Shown: in pieces, positions 23,748-34,396 of the stretch | How the letters are laid out: every line of letters starts with the position of its first letter | How positions within the stretch are numbered: position 1 is the first letter of the stretch | Assembly: GCA_038363925.1 (NCBI GenBank) | Contig: JAQQWL010000013.1 | Span: 248,001 to 312,000 of the forward strand | Direction: 5' to 3' | Origin: Apiospora phragmitis | Lineage: Eukaryota; Ascomycota; Sordariomycetes; Amphisphaeriales; Apiosporaceae | DNA: 64,000 nt | Notes under the pieces: generated by a model | The model's input: only the letters and a program-made list of their open reading frames with translations | Databases searched by the model: none | Told to the model about the DNA's origin: nothing | Program-made: the position numbers and the translations under genes

Positions 23748-25166
23748 TCATAGTGACCCCTTTTCTGGTAACATTGTATCCGAGCTACTGGCAGAATCAA
23801 TTGTAGTGACTGTTGAAACCCCAAATCCGTCCTCGATATCCCCACGCAACATGTCCCTAACAGCATCCTGACCCTCCTGGTTTCGACAGTGGTATGTGAC
23901 GGTGAGGTCAACACGCATCATCTCCAGTCCGTCTTTGGAGTGGCCGAACAGGATGGATCCGTGTCGTCGGTGCTGTTGACCTCCATGTGTGTCACGCGCG
24001 GGCCTAAGTTGGTTCAGAAACGCCGCGGCAGTCCCGTATTCCGTCGAAGTCGAAGCCCCCACGTGCGAATAGCGAGAGACGTGCATTGCCAGCACGACGT
24101 AGAGCTGCCACCCCTAGCCAGATGTGTTGGATTTCGAGCGGCATCCAGACCGTGGAGCAGAGCAGCCCAATAGGAAACAAGGAGATGAATAGGAAGACGA
24201 TGGCCAGCTGCAGGACTTCGCGTAGGTGGTCCCTCTGAGGGTGCCCATAGTGCCGGAAGAACTGGAGAACCAAGGACGGGGGCCAGTGAGGACCATAAAG
24301 TTGCCGTCGGACTGGGGACAGTGTATCTCAAAGTTGCACGCGGGCTCGTCGGTGGAGGATGTCGAAACCGTCGACACAAGCCGCTCGCGATGGATGGCAA
24401 AGCATGCACTGAACAGCCGAATCAGCAGCGGCGCGAGCCATAACAAAGCCCAGGCTGATCGGTAGACGGTAAGAATTCCGATAGCGCACAGGATGGCAGT
24501 AAGCTCGGAGCACGATATACCAAGGAATACTCGAAAGCTTGGGGTTCTCGTGTCTTCCGAGACGAATGGGAGGCCTTGACTCTTGTCTGCTGCGCCGATT
24601 TTCAGCCGGTAGACTGCCACTTTGGCGCGGAGCGGTGCGGATGACGTTTCACTTCCTTGCTTCATCGGGCCAGGGGTTATGATGGACGGTGGCATAGAGA
24701 TGTAGCTCAGAACCCGAGTCCAAAGGCAGTTGCGCAAATCTTCGGTATGGCTCTCATATTCGCTGCCGCCGTGCATGGTGTACTTCCATCCTTGGTCCGG
24801 GAAGAAGGCCGTGCCAAGCATGTGGCCCTGCTGAGGCCCCTTCAAGAGGCCGTGCTCGAAGATGGTGTCCAGAGCCTTCAATGCAGCCTTGTGCATCGGC
24901 CCGCCCATCGGCGTGAGCATAGCCACGCCCGGCAACGAAGAAAGTCCGAAATTCGCATACGCCCGCTGGGGCCATAGCAACCGCTCAAACGTTGAGTCGG
25001 TTGCAGCTTCGGCGCCTATGTAGCCCAGTATGGCCCCCAGACCTCCAAACACGTTAGCTGAGGTTGCTTCATCCTCTGGGGTTAGTTGGGATGGTTGCGA
25101 ACTGGATTCTGTAGCCATGTAGTGCTGCTGAGAAGACCACAGGACTTGGTTTTTCATGTCTGCCAT
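23748..25166 (-). CDS. multi-pass membrane protein, paralogue of 29548-30762, frame-broken
   Basis: Starts at the ATG 25166 (MADMKNQVLWSSQQ); the full length would be about 470 residues. It shares a colinear block with the protein at 29548-30762: GAILGYIGAEAA, FERLLWPQRAY, MGGPMHKAALKALD, HGLLKGPQQGHMLGTAF, and later QFFRHYGHPQR and LAMHVSRYSH. About four hydrophobic helices are visible: two adjacent ones in the middle (LTAILCAIGILTVY and ALLWLAPLLIRLFS) and two after the RHYGHP motif. The frame breaks at the G5 run 24278-24282 (one base missing) and near 24100 (one base extra). The C-terminal tail is soluble. No known family was recognised and no function can be assigned. It stands between HET genes C and D. 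Confidence 0.68.
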
Positions 25167-26540
25167 ATCGACGCAGGCTGTGCATTTGAATGAGGGGAGA
25201 GGATTGTCTGTGCTACTCGACTCGATGCGACGCTTGCGACGGCCAATGGGAGATGGTTGCTATTTCGATACCTTACGGACGGGCGTTGTTGGGGGGCGAG
25301 AGGCAGCGGTGCGCAGCCCTTATGAGGGCCGCGTGGCGGCAAATCAGAGGGTGGTCTCGCCTATCATCAAACGGCAAAATGACGCGATCGGCGTTGGGAG
25401 GTGGCGTTGATCTTATCGAAAGGAACAAAAGTCCCTACACCGATTCCTCCAATCTACCCCAAATCCCCGATCTGCCTTGCAGCAGCTGGCGAAGCACGGG
25501 CGTCGTTAGCAGCCGGCAGACCAATGTATTCCCATGTTCCGTGATTACCCTACCCATACGACCGCCGAGGTTCGATTACAACCTGCGCTATATCGATAGT
25601 TTCGATGCATCTCAACACCACGAAACTAACAGAGTAGGTTACATGCAAATACACTGCCCTACCGCAGACATTGAGGTGTCGGACGATATACGAAACCTGC
25701 CAGCTGCTTGCAAGGCAGGGTCAGCTTACAGCAGGCTGGCTTGGCCGGTGTAGGACAACTTCGCGAAAAGGCGAAAAGTTGTGGCGCCACCCTCAGCTCC
25801 TATCACCCAATTGACTGGCTAGCTGCAGGTGAAGTGGTATTCATGCACGCACCTCGCCCTTTGGAAGAGAGCTAGACACGAACCCCGCCCGAGATCAAAC
25901 GCCCGGTAATCAACATGTCTGCTGATACTCACTCCTTGTTGAACTCAGGCTCCTATAGGTAGAGAGAATGTGGATAAGGCTGAAAGACATCTTGTGAGTA
26001 GTGCGCGATCCGTCTAGGTTTACACTGCGAACTATCCACCGAAGATCTAAGTAAGAGACTTGGGAGGATTTTATGTGTGATACTTTACTTCGGGCCGGTG
26101 TTGTCGATTCGAATGGCATAGTCTGAGCACATTAAATTGACATATGCCCTCCCTCTCCATAGCCTGCTGCTGGGAGAGCTTCAAGGGGTTAACAGAGGCA
26201 AGAGAAACCGAAGGAGTGAATCAAGAGAACGAATCATCGTAAGGTTGTATTCCCTACGGGCCAATCCCCTGAGAGGGGGCCTGGGTCACATAGCACTACA
26301 TTAGAGAGCCTTTAGCGTGATACGCGCAAAACAACGAACAAGAATTTCCGCCTGGATAGAATAAGAAAAAAAGGGTTGAGGATGACCCCAAGTACTTCTC
26401 TTGCGAGCCCTTTTGGGAACCTCTGCGGGAGTAAACTGAACCCCTTCTACCGCATTGATGCTGAGAAAGGCGAGATGGTATCGCGTTGAAGAGAATGCCA
26501 AAGTACAGACTGAATCCAATATCTTCATGCTTCGAGGCCC
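25167..26540. other. gene-free stretch inside the HET island
   Basis: It holds the upstream region of the membrane-protein gene at 25166 and the 3' flank of HET gene D. No supported gene on either strand; short frames only. Confidence 0.5.
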
Positions 26541-28901
26541 CTATAGTACGATCCAGTTGACCTCACGTTCAGGGGCCCAGCTGACATCTTGACTCTCTAT
26601 CCAATCGTCAGTGTCCGGGAAAGATGCATTTCCCCGAACTTCGAAACAGCCAGTCTTTATGAGTTTCCTCCTCACAAGCCCTGGGGTGCTAAACCCTTGA
26701 AGTATTATGCCGAGGCTCTTGGAAACCATGATGGCGTAGGTGCAACATACTGCCGGCTGCTCAGCCAGCCATTCCTGAAGCCCTACCATGGTCGCATCCC
26801 TCTTAGCGTCTGGAGTCTCCCGCCAGCTGATAAAGACTTGAGCAGGCACATGGGTCCATACACGCCCAAGGGTCTTCTTTCCGAGGATGGAATCTTGGGG
26901 AATGACCACAGAACCGCTTTGTAGAATTTCCCATCGGCCAAAGGAAGGATGCCACTCATCTTCCTGCGCACTCAAGGGATACATGTCGACATCCCGCTTG
27001 CCTCTCGCTTTCGTCTGGTCACGCTTCTCAAAGGGCATCATAGAGCCTCTTTCCCCTCCGAAAAAGTAGCGTAGAGAATGGCGAGGCGCTCCGATCTTTT
27101 TATGGGCGAGAACGAATCCGGGTCCAAACTTTTGGGCCGCCTCCTTGACCAATGCCAGTGGGTACATGTATAGAACAAGTTGTGCTTCTTTATCGACATC
27201 AGGATCATCCCACCAGTCGAGGACACCGGTGGCGGACATAATAGCCTCCGCCGCCGACCAGTGCATTTTCTTGCATTGCCCTGGATCAGTATGCTGGTAG
27301 GGGAAACATCCGAGTTGCTACGGAAGAAGTTCTCCACCATCAGGTTGTACAGTAGTGACGCTCCGATGGGCAGGGCATCATCCAGGTTTTGCGGCACATA
27401 CTGGCTTTGGAGCCCTCTGTGGACAGCTGGAGTTTGGACATCTGAATTAAGGGATTCGGGCTGGTGCATAAGTTGATGAACCGAGGCCGCTAGGGCAGAA
27501 AGACGTTCCATACTGATCGGTTTCCCGGAGGCATCAACCAACGGTGTCAAGTCCCGGGACATGAAAGTAAGGGGCGGGCAAAAGCATGCCTCTTGAAGAG
27601 TCCAGAGTGAGGAAACCAAGGCGACGGTCTGTTCAGGGCCTTTGAGATGGCCTCTTTGTTCATAGTTACTTCCCCACCTGGCGTCTCGCTAAAATCACCT
27701 TGGCCAAGGTATTTCACATGAAACGGATGGTTTGTTAGGTGAAGAGGCCTCTTGTCAGATTCCTTCCAGAGATCGTCTTGCTTGGACGAGGCGAGTTCGT
27801 AGAACTGGGGGTCGACAGTCAAACGAAGAAACTGACAGCTCATCCATTCGATGAGGCACTGCTCAGCTTTCCGATCATCGATGTAGTTCAACCATGCTAA
27901 GCACGCCGCTGATCCTCGGAATATCACGGCCTGCCTCCCGATCTCTCGTTCGGCAATGCGTCCAAGCTCTCCCTCTCTTGTCTGGGGGATACAGACGAGA
28001 TCCAACCAGACATACCGTGTGCATATTTCCCCCCCGGAGTATATCGAGGATTTAGGGGATGCGTTGAACAGCGAATAGAGAGTTGCCTGGAATCTCCCAA
28101 GGAACATGTTCGAGATTGAACTTGGTAGACGTTGTCCATCTTCCCCAGGTGTGACTGATACAGGTGTATGTGGGTTTAGGGTCAGGTAATTTGCTTGTCT
28201 CTATCGTGCATTGTCCGACAGTATCCCAGAGGTAGTAGGGAAATCCATCTGCCCCCGGAGCCCGTCTGAGTGGCCCAGGGACATACCTCCAGCAGAGGCG
28301 CAGGATAGTGTAAGGGTCGTTGGGCATCTGGACTGATCCCAAGGCCAGTGCCATCTTCTGGATTGCCAAACCATCTCGAGTAGCTGGCGTGCGATATGGC
28401 CTGAGAGACGGCAAAGTTGAATGCCGAACGTCTACGAGTCTCTAGGAGGTTGAGAAAGTATTCGGCGTACACCTCGCTCTCGTTATCCGGAAAACAATTC
28501 AGAAACTCAGCCGCATAAAGCTCGCTGAGCTGGTGATGATAGACGCACTGGTCAATCATAGCATCGCGGGGGAATTCAGGATGCAGACTCATTCCATCGT
28601 CCCGTCGCGGCCCAGGACGACCGACGTAGATGGCTTGTTGGGCTGCTTCGGCGAGTGCCTTTGGGTGATAGTCGCCATTCAGCCATTCCGTCAGCAATGT
28701 CCAGGAGAGGAGCTGCTGCTGACTCAAACTAGACTTGAAATCCATCCAGGCAGAGGCATTTCCCCTCTCCAGGGCCTGTAAGCGCAAAATATTGTTTGTG
28801 CCGCGCCTCCACCTTCTCCAGTCATCGAGTTCTTTTTCCGACAAGTGTGCCACTGACTGGTCACCACTTTGATCGTCATAGCCAAAACGGTGTTCCAACA
28901 T
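26541..28901 (-). pseudogene. HET-domain gene D, frame-broken and with an in-frame stop
   Basis: Starts at the ATG 28901 (MLEHRFGYDDQSGD); the full length would be about 785 residues. The N-terminal region has LLTEWLNGDY and HHQLSELYAAEFLNCF, matching genes A and C. The HET domain: FPYYLWDTVGQC, YTCISHTWGRW, RYVWLDLVCIPQ, IGRQAVIFRGSAACLAWLN and WFSSLWTLQEACFCPP. The C-terminal part has AEAIMSATGVLDWWDD and ends at 26541 (APEREVNWIVL). Lesions: a frame change at about 28385; a TAA at 28052-28054 inside the HET domain where relatives have an amino acid (a C-to-T change would explain it); the C7 run 28029-28035; the run at 27613-27615; and the T4 run 27266-27269. The stop cannot be explained by a one-base indel alone, so this copy has the best case for being a true pseudogene or null allele. 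Confidence 0.72.
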
Positions 28902-29547
28902 GGCGCCAAGGTCACAACGGAATTATCCAATTATTCACGGCGTTGAGAATCACTTCCGGTCGGTGGTTGTTCACGTTCAAACAACCAACGACTAACAAGG
29001 GGATTTCAGGCGTAAAATACGACAGGAAAACTGAAGTATTTGGAGGGAATTTGAAAATCTCAGGGCTTACTGCTGCCTAGTGTTATGTCGGTCGCACTCT
29101 CGCCACCAATCAGGCAATCGTGTGGCGCATTTGCAACAGGCATCCGCAGTTGCCACGGATCGAGCCAGATTGGTTTCTTTTCTTCCATCGTGGTTGAAAG
29201 TGGAAGCGGCCCGCACCGAACATATTGGGATAATATACTACAATACATCGGCGAACTACGCCGCTCCTATCAAGAACCTCGATGATCCAAGCGTGACCGG
29301 GGGTTAGATTCGGCGAGCCTTGCAATCATTCCGCCCATTCCCTGGCTATCTCAAACACATTCTTTAAGTCTGATTCTCAATACATGATGAACAAACAAAC
29401 AGTTCACCTCCAATACATCATATTCAACGCTTACAAAAGGGGCGCGAGTAGCGTAAAGGAAAGTATGTAGCCAGAGAAACTGAGTAGAGTATTATGTAGC
29501 GTCGCTCTGGCGGGTGCTCTCGGGAAGGCACTACATATCGGTTTGCT
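28902..29547. other. gap between HET gene D and membrane-protein gene
   Basis: 646 bp on the same-strand path: 3' flank of the upstream membrane-protein gene and promoter of HET gene D. No gene seen. Confidence 0.5.
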
Positions 29548-30762
29548 TCAACTCCCTCTATTAGCATGCTCGGCGAATCTTTCCTGGACCAGTCGCTCAC
29601 CCTCCGAATACTTAGGCACAAAGTCCGTCCTGACAGTGGCCGCTATCATATCCCCGCTCGAAGAGCGAAGCCACACTTCCCTGTCCCGGCTTAGATGTTT
29701 CGCGGCGCAGTACTCTGTCCTTCCGCTGCCCTGCCAGTCGAGCAGGCGCAGTATATGCATGGCGAGGACCGCATAGAGCTGGTAGGCCAGCCAGAGGTAC
29801 TGCATGGTGTCATCCATCCATATGGATAGGACGAGGCCCGCCGGGTAGTAGAGAACAAAGGCGTACGTGACCGAAATGCAGAGCACCTCCCTCCGGCGGT
29901 CGCCCTTAGAAGACCGGAGTGGGTGCCCGTAATGTCGGAAGAACTGTTCGACCGCTGAGACCGGCCCTTCGATCAAAAAGAATCCCTGTGTGATCTTGCG
30001 TATCTCGCATATTATGCTTTGGTCTTTCTTTGTAGACTCGGAAGCGGTTCGGAGGCCTTCACGACGGGTGTGGAACAACAGCGACGAGAGCTTCAGGACT
30101 AGTGGTATTACCATAAATAATGCCACCCACCAGGTCGTAAGAATTGCAGCGATTATGGTGACTATGACGGTCACTGTTTCGCTGATGACGACACCGAGAA
30201 GGGTCTTCCATGAGATCTTGTCTTCCCTCAAGATCACCGTCCTCGATTTGGGTTTCTCTTGCCGGCTGACCAACCGAAGTTGGAGGTGATGTACGGCCTG
30301 AATTGCCCGAAAAGACTCTACCCTCTCCTTTTCGATGTCCGAGCGCGATGGAACACGGCCTTTGGTAAAGACCTGTTTATCGAGCTGCCGCAAGACCTCG
30401 ACCCAGAACCCGTTCCGGACCTGGTCGTCCGTCCCGTGCCCAGGGCTGCTTGCAGTTATTCGACTAGTATGCTGGGCTTTCAGGTCGGAATAAAAGGCCG
30501 TGCCCAGGAGGTTGCCCCGACCGGGTCCCCGATAGAGCCCGTGGGTCCGGAACACGTCGAGCGTCTTCAGGGCGGCGGAGTGTAGCGGGCCGCCCATGGT
30601 CATGAAGAGGCTCTGCTTCAAGATGGTTGGCAGGCTCGCGTCGTTGTAGAACCGCTCTGGCCAGAGTAGGCGCTCAAAGGTCGTGACCTCGGCGACTTCA
30701 CTCCCGATGTATCCCAGGACGGCACCAAGTGCCTGGGTCAGCACCAACGCTTGGCTGGTCAT
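29548..30762 (-). CDS. multi-pass membrane protein of unknown function, intact
   Basis: A single uninterrupted exon of 404 residues from the ATG at 30762 (MTSQALVLTQALGAVLGYIG). Cytosol-like N-terminal half with FERLLWPERFY, MGGPLHSAALKTLD and HGLYRGPGRGNLLGTAFYSD, followed by a helical hairpin in the membrane (VVISETVTVIVTIIAAIL and VALFMVIPLVLKLSSLLF). A soluble stretch with QFFRHYGHPLR comes next, then two more membrane helices (AFVLYYPAGLVLSIWM and YLWLAYQLYAVLAMHIL) and a soluble tail. It is clearly related to the gene at 23748-25166, and it lies upstream of HET gene D on the same strand. I know of no named family. The association with HET genes hints at a partner role in non-self recognition, which is inference. 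Confidence 0.78.
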   Translation of the reverse strand: MTSQALVLTQALGAVLGYIGSEVAEVTTFERLLWPERFYNDASLPTILKQSLFMTMGGPLHSAALKTLDVFRTHGLYRGPGRGNLLGTAFYSDLKAQHTSRITASSPGHGTDDQVRNGFWVEVLRQLDKQVFTKGRVPSRSDIEKERVESFRAIQAVHHLQLRLVSRQEKPKSRTVILREDKISWKTLLGVVISETVTVIVTIIAAILTTWWVALFMVIPLVLKLSSLLFHTRREGLRTASESTKKDQSIICEIRKITQGFFLIEGPVSAVEQFFRHYGHPLRSSKGDRRREVLCISVTYAFVLYYPAGLVLSIWMDDTMQYLWLAYQLYAVLAMHILRLLDWQGSGRTEYCAAKHLSRDREVWLRSSSGDMIAATVRTDFVPKYSEGERLVQERFAEHANRGS

Positions 30763-32177
30763 CGCGGCTCTGGAAAAGGGGGTGCCCTGCTAGTAGTGTT
30801 TAGCGGGAAGTGAGTAGTTGGAAAGCTTGAATGATGGATATGGTGGAGTCAATACTTAATGAAAGAACATCGACATGCCAAGGTGCAAGTCGCGCTCCTT
30901 CAGCGGTCGTCAGCAAGGCAGACATGGTATCAGCTCACCGCTGTACAGTCCCCTAAGCTCACATATGACCGCACTTTTTATGTACGAGCCGTTTAATCCT
31001 TGGCGGAACACCTGGCATTGAATGCGATTCGCTGAAGGGGCATCCTAGACTAAGGCAGGGTAAGCCACAATGGGTCTCTGCCCGTCAGATTTTTATGCCG
31101 GTAATAACACCAATGTTTTCTGCTCCATGCTGTAAGAGTCATTTCTCAGTAAAGTGTACTATCCCTAGCGCATATTTGAGCCATCTCATTAGGGGTTTTG
31201 GGGCCCGATAATGATAACTGATCGGAACCGCCAGCCCCTATTCTAGATGGGTCGAACACGGTCGGTTTCCTCGGAGCATTAGGGTATTGCCCATGCCATC
31301 GGCCAAAGACCGACCCAAGCAACCGGCCATCCTCAACCTACCCCAGTTGTATGATGTGGCATTGTACCTGAGCTTAGGGAAAATGCTGTACTTGTTTCCG
31401 GGCTGTCATGGACATGACTTCATGGTCTTGGCATGGAGCAGTCATCTCTCTCCCATGAGAAGCGGCGCACCCGTCGTGTGTGAGCGGTTTATCAACAGTG
31501 ACGGTATAGAGATACTGATATGAAAAGGTTCGGACACAAATAATAGCCGGCTTTAAATATCGAGAAGATTTGAGTACTATGTTGGACACCGTTGTTGCTT
31601 GGCCGCAAGCCCGTTGAAAACTTTCGCGTCGGGCCGTAGACTGTAGTAGGCTTGGTCCAATTGGGTCCGGTGCACGGGCACTTCCACTGATAGCCCCTGA
31701 TTGTTAGGCTCACGTCACGGCCCGGCCCGGTGTCTGCTCTAGTTTAAATAGACTTTCGGATGAAGAGACGACGGCGTCTCGATAGTCGCATGACATCTTC
31801 ATCCGTTTAAACAAGACAACGTCGCTATAGCACCTGTCAGTTGCATTCACCTTTCAGCATCCACGTCTTGAGCAATCTCTGCAACATGCGCTGACAGGGG
31901 TAGCTCTGATGATCGGTGGCAAAGTCGAGCTGGGCATGAGAAGGAAGCTTGGTCTTACTCAGCACCCCGCCATTGCTATTATTATCTTGCTTACGTCCGA
32001 GTGATGGTTTATTCTTCCCGGTCAGGCACCGAACTGATGAATCACATTACCAACCAACAAGGGTTGAGATGTGAACTGTTCCCTAAGAGCCATTGTTAAA
32101 ACTTCAACCTGCGGGCCCTACCCCAGTTCCGGTGGTATAGAGTGCCATTATATTATAGAGTATAGATCACTAATACA
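30763..32177. other. divergent region between HET island and MFS exporter
   Basis: 1.4 kb with short frames only. It must carry the promoter of the minus-strand membrane-protein gene and that of the plus-strand exporter. Nothing else is supported. Confidence 0.5.
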
Positions 32178-34396
32178 ATGCTGCAGCGACCATCCCGGGA
32201 ATCCCGGGACCCAAACAAGATACAGCAATCGATTCCCCTCGCTGACATCTCACGAAAGCATGATCCAGACTCTGACGGTGCCAATGAACCGCCGGCCGCT
32301 ATTTCGCCAGCTAACAGCGATGAAGAAGAAAAGCACGATTGGGTTTCCGGGTGGAAGCTTGATATCATCCTTATCTCTGTCACCTTGCCTTGCTTTCTGT
32401 TACTGCTCGACACTTCTATCATTGTGACGGTAGGTTCCGCTTACCACCCTCACATAGCCTTTTTTGGCATACTGACAAAATTGCATTGCATCTCAGGCCG
32501 TCCCTCAGATCACAGAAGACTTCCATTCACTTCCAGATGTCGGTTGGTATGCCTCGGCTTACCTGATCTCAAGGTAGGTCTTGACGGCGAGCCCCCTCAT
32601 GGTCTCAAGATACCGTCAAGCTGACGTTTATCCAGTGCCGTCTTGCAGCCCCTGACGGGCCGGTTCTACACCAGCTTCAACTCCAAAGTCAGTTCAGATG
32701 CCATCCCACCCTGGCTGCCTTCTAACCTGTTCTTGGCTTACAGTGGACTTTCGTCGCCTTCGTCACTCTCTTTGAGATTGGATCGCTGGTGTGTGGGGTG
32801 GCCAACTCTTCCACCATGTTGATTATCGGGCGCGCGGTTGCCGGCATGGGCGGTTCCGGCATTGTGAACGGCGCTTTTACCATCATTGCTGGATGCGTCC
32901 CCATGCCGAGGAGACCACGTACGCCAATTTCATTACTCTCGCTAAAGAAAACGCGTCGGCTAACATTTTTTTGGAAGCATTGATCGGATTTGCTAGTGGC
33001 GTTGCTCAGCTAGGTCTGGTTACCGGTCCCCTTATCGGAGGTGTTTTGACAGAACACGCAACATGGAGGTGGTGTAAGTGGCACTCTCTTATTTCCCCTG
33101 AATCTTCTTCTGTCTTGAGATAATGGCATTTCATAACCCTGAACTAGGCTTCTACATCAACCTTCCCATTGGGGGTCTCGTCCTCGCACTCCTCGCGTTC
33201 ACCCACGTCCCCGATGAAGTTCCGAAGCCCCCGCCCATGTCCGTCGTCCGCACACTTCCGGCCACGCTGGACATCGTCGGTTTCGCCATCTTTGCTCCCT
33301 CCGCCATCATGTTGCTTCTCGCCCTGCAGGGGGGCGGCAACGCCTACGCCTGGAACAGCTCCCAAATCATCGGGCTGTTCGTCGGCGCCGGCGCTACTTT
33401 CCTCGCTTTTGTGGCATGGGACCACCACAAGGGCGACGACGCCATGATCCCCTTCTCCATCATCCGCCAGCGGCATGTCTGGGCCAGTAGCTTGACCTAC
33501 GGCTTCTTCATGGGCTCGGTCTTCTGTGCCAGTTATTACCTTCCTATCTACTTCCAAGGGGTCAGGGATGCCTCCCCGACCATGAGCGGAGTTTATATCT
33601 TACCCTCAGTCCTGCCTAACATCTTATTCGCCCTCGCATCAGGGTGGCTTCGTAAGTTAGCCTCCTCCATCCCATGTCACATCACGGTAGCATTCGCGCT
33701 AAGTGCACTTGATAGACGGTCGTGTGGGCTACTATCTGCCCTTCAGCCTCATTGGTGCCATCATGGTCTCAATATCTAACGGCCTGCTCTCCACGCTTTC
33801 ACCCACCACGTCGACAGCGAAGTGGATTGGATACCAGATCCTCGGAGGAGCCGGCCGAGGGATCGGAATGCAAGCTGTACGACATGCCCCCTCCCCCCTC
33901 TTCCTCCCTTTTCCTCTGTTTATCCTTTTACTGTTCTCGAGTTGTTGTTGTTGTTGTTGTTGTGAGATCGTAACTACAGAGCAGCCCATCTCTGACACGC
34001 GAAATCCAGTCCATCATCGCCGTGCAAAACACCGTCACGCCGTCCGAGATCCCCGTCGCCATGGCCTTCATCATGTTCAGCCAGGCCTTCTGCGGGGCCG
34101 TCTGGCTCGCGTTCTGCGACCTCATCTTCACCAACGGCCTGCGCACGCTGATCCCGGTGTATGCGCCCTCGGTCGACCCGCAGACCGTCATCGACGGCGG
34201 GGCCCGCAGCCTGTCTGCGGGCGCGGACGGCGGCACCGCCGCCGAGGCGTTGGGCATTCTGACGGCGTACACCGAGACCGTTGACCGCGTCTTCTACTTC
34301 GCGGCCGGCCTGAGCGTGGCCTCTTTCGTGCTGGCCTGGTTTCAGGGGTTCAGGGATATCCGGAAGAAGAAGGGGGGACAGGTCTCGGCAGCCTAA
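32178..34396 (+). CDS. MFS drug/toxin exporter, DHA2 (14-TM) type
   Basis: Eight exons: 32178-32429, 32497-32573, 32636-32687, 32744-32918, 32978-33073, 33148-33651, 33716-33876 and 34010-34396, all in consistent phase, giving 567 residues. A hydrophilic N-terminus of about 50 residues precedes the first helix. Motifs of the drug:H+ antiporter family are present: [58 protein letters not shown], and motif C ([21 protein letters not shown] is interrupted only by normal splicing). The number of helices fits the 14-spanner DHA2 group, which includes fungal toxin exporters such as the aflatoxin-cluster pump. The substrate cannot be read from sequence, and no biosynthetic cluster genes sit nearby. 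The fifth exon is found only by accepting a GTACGC donor with a good CTAAC branch site. No frame breaks. Confidence 0.88.
33941..33962. repeat. GTT microsatellite in an intron
   Basis: About seven uninterrupted GTT units inside the seventh intron of the MFS exporter gene. Confidence 0.8.

Noticed and set aside
24114..25166. reading the first membrane protein as a normal 350-residue protein ending at 24114
   Set aside because: The Ser-rich end after GPRPWF has no match in the paralogue, while the next frame carries the conserved RHYGHP segment.
32793..33123. apparent frameshift in the MFS exporter near 32920
   Set aside because: An intron (32919-32977) with a CTAAC branch site restores the frame and the family motif, so no lesion is needed.
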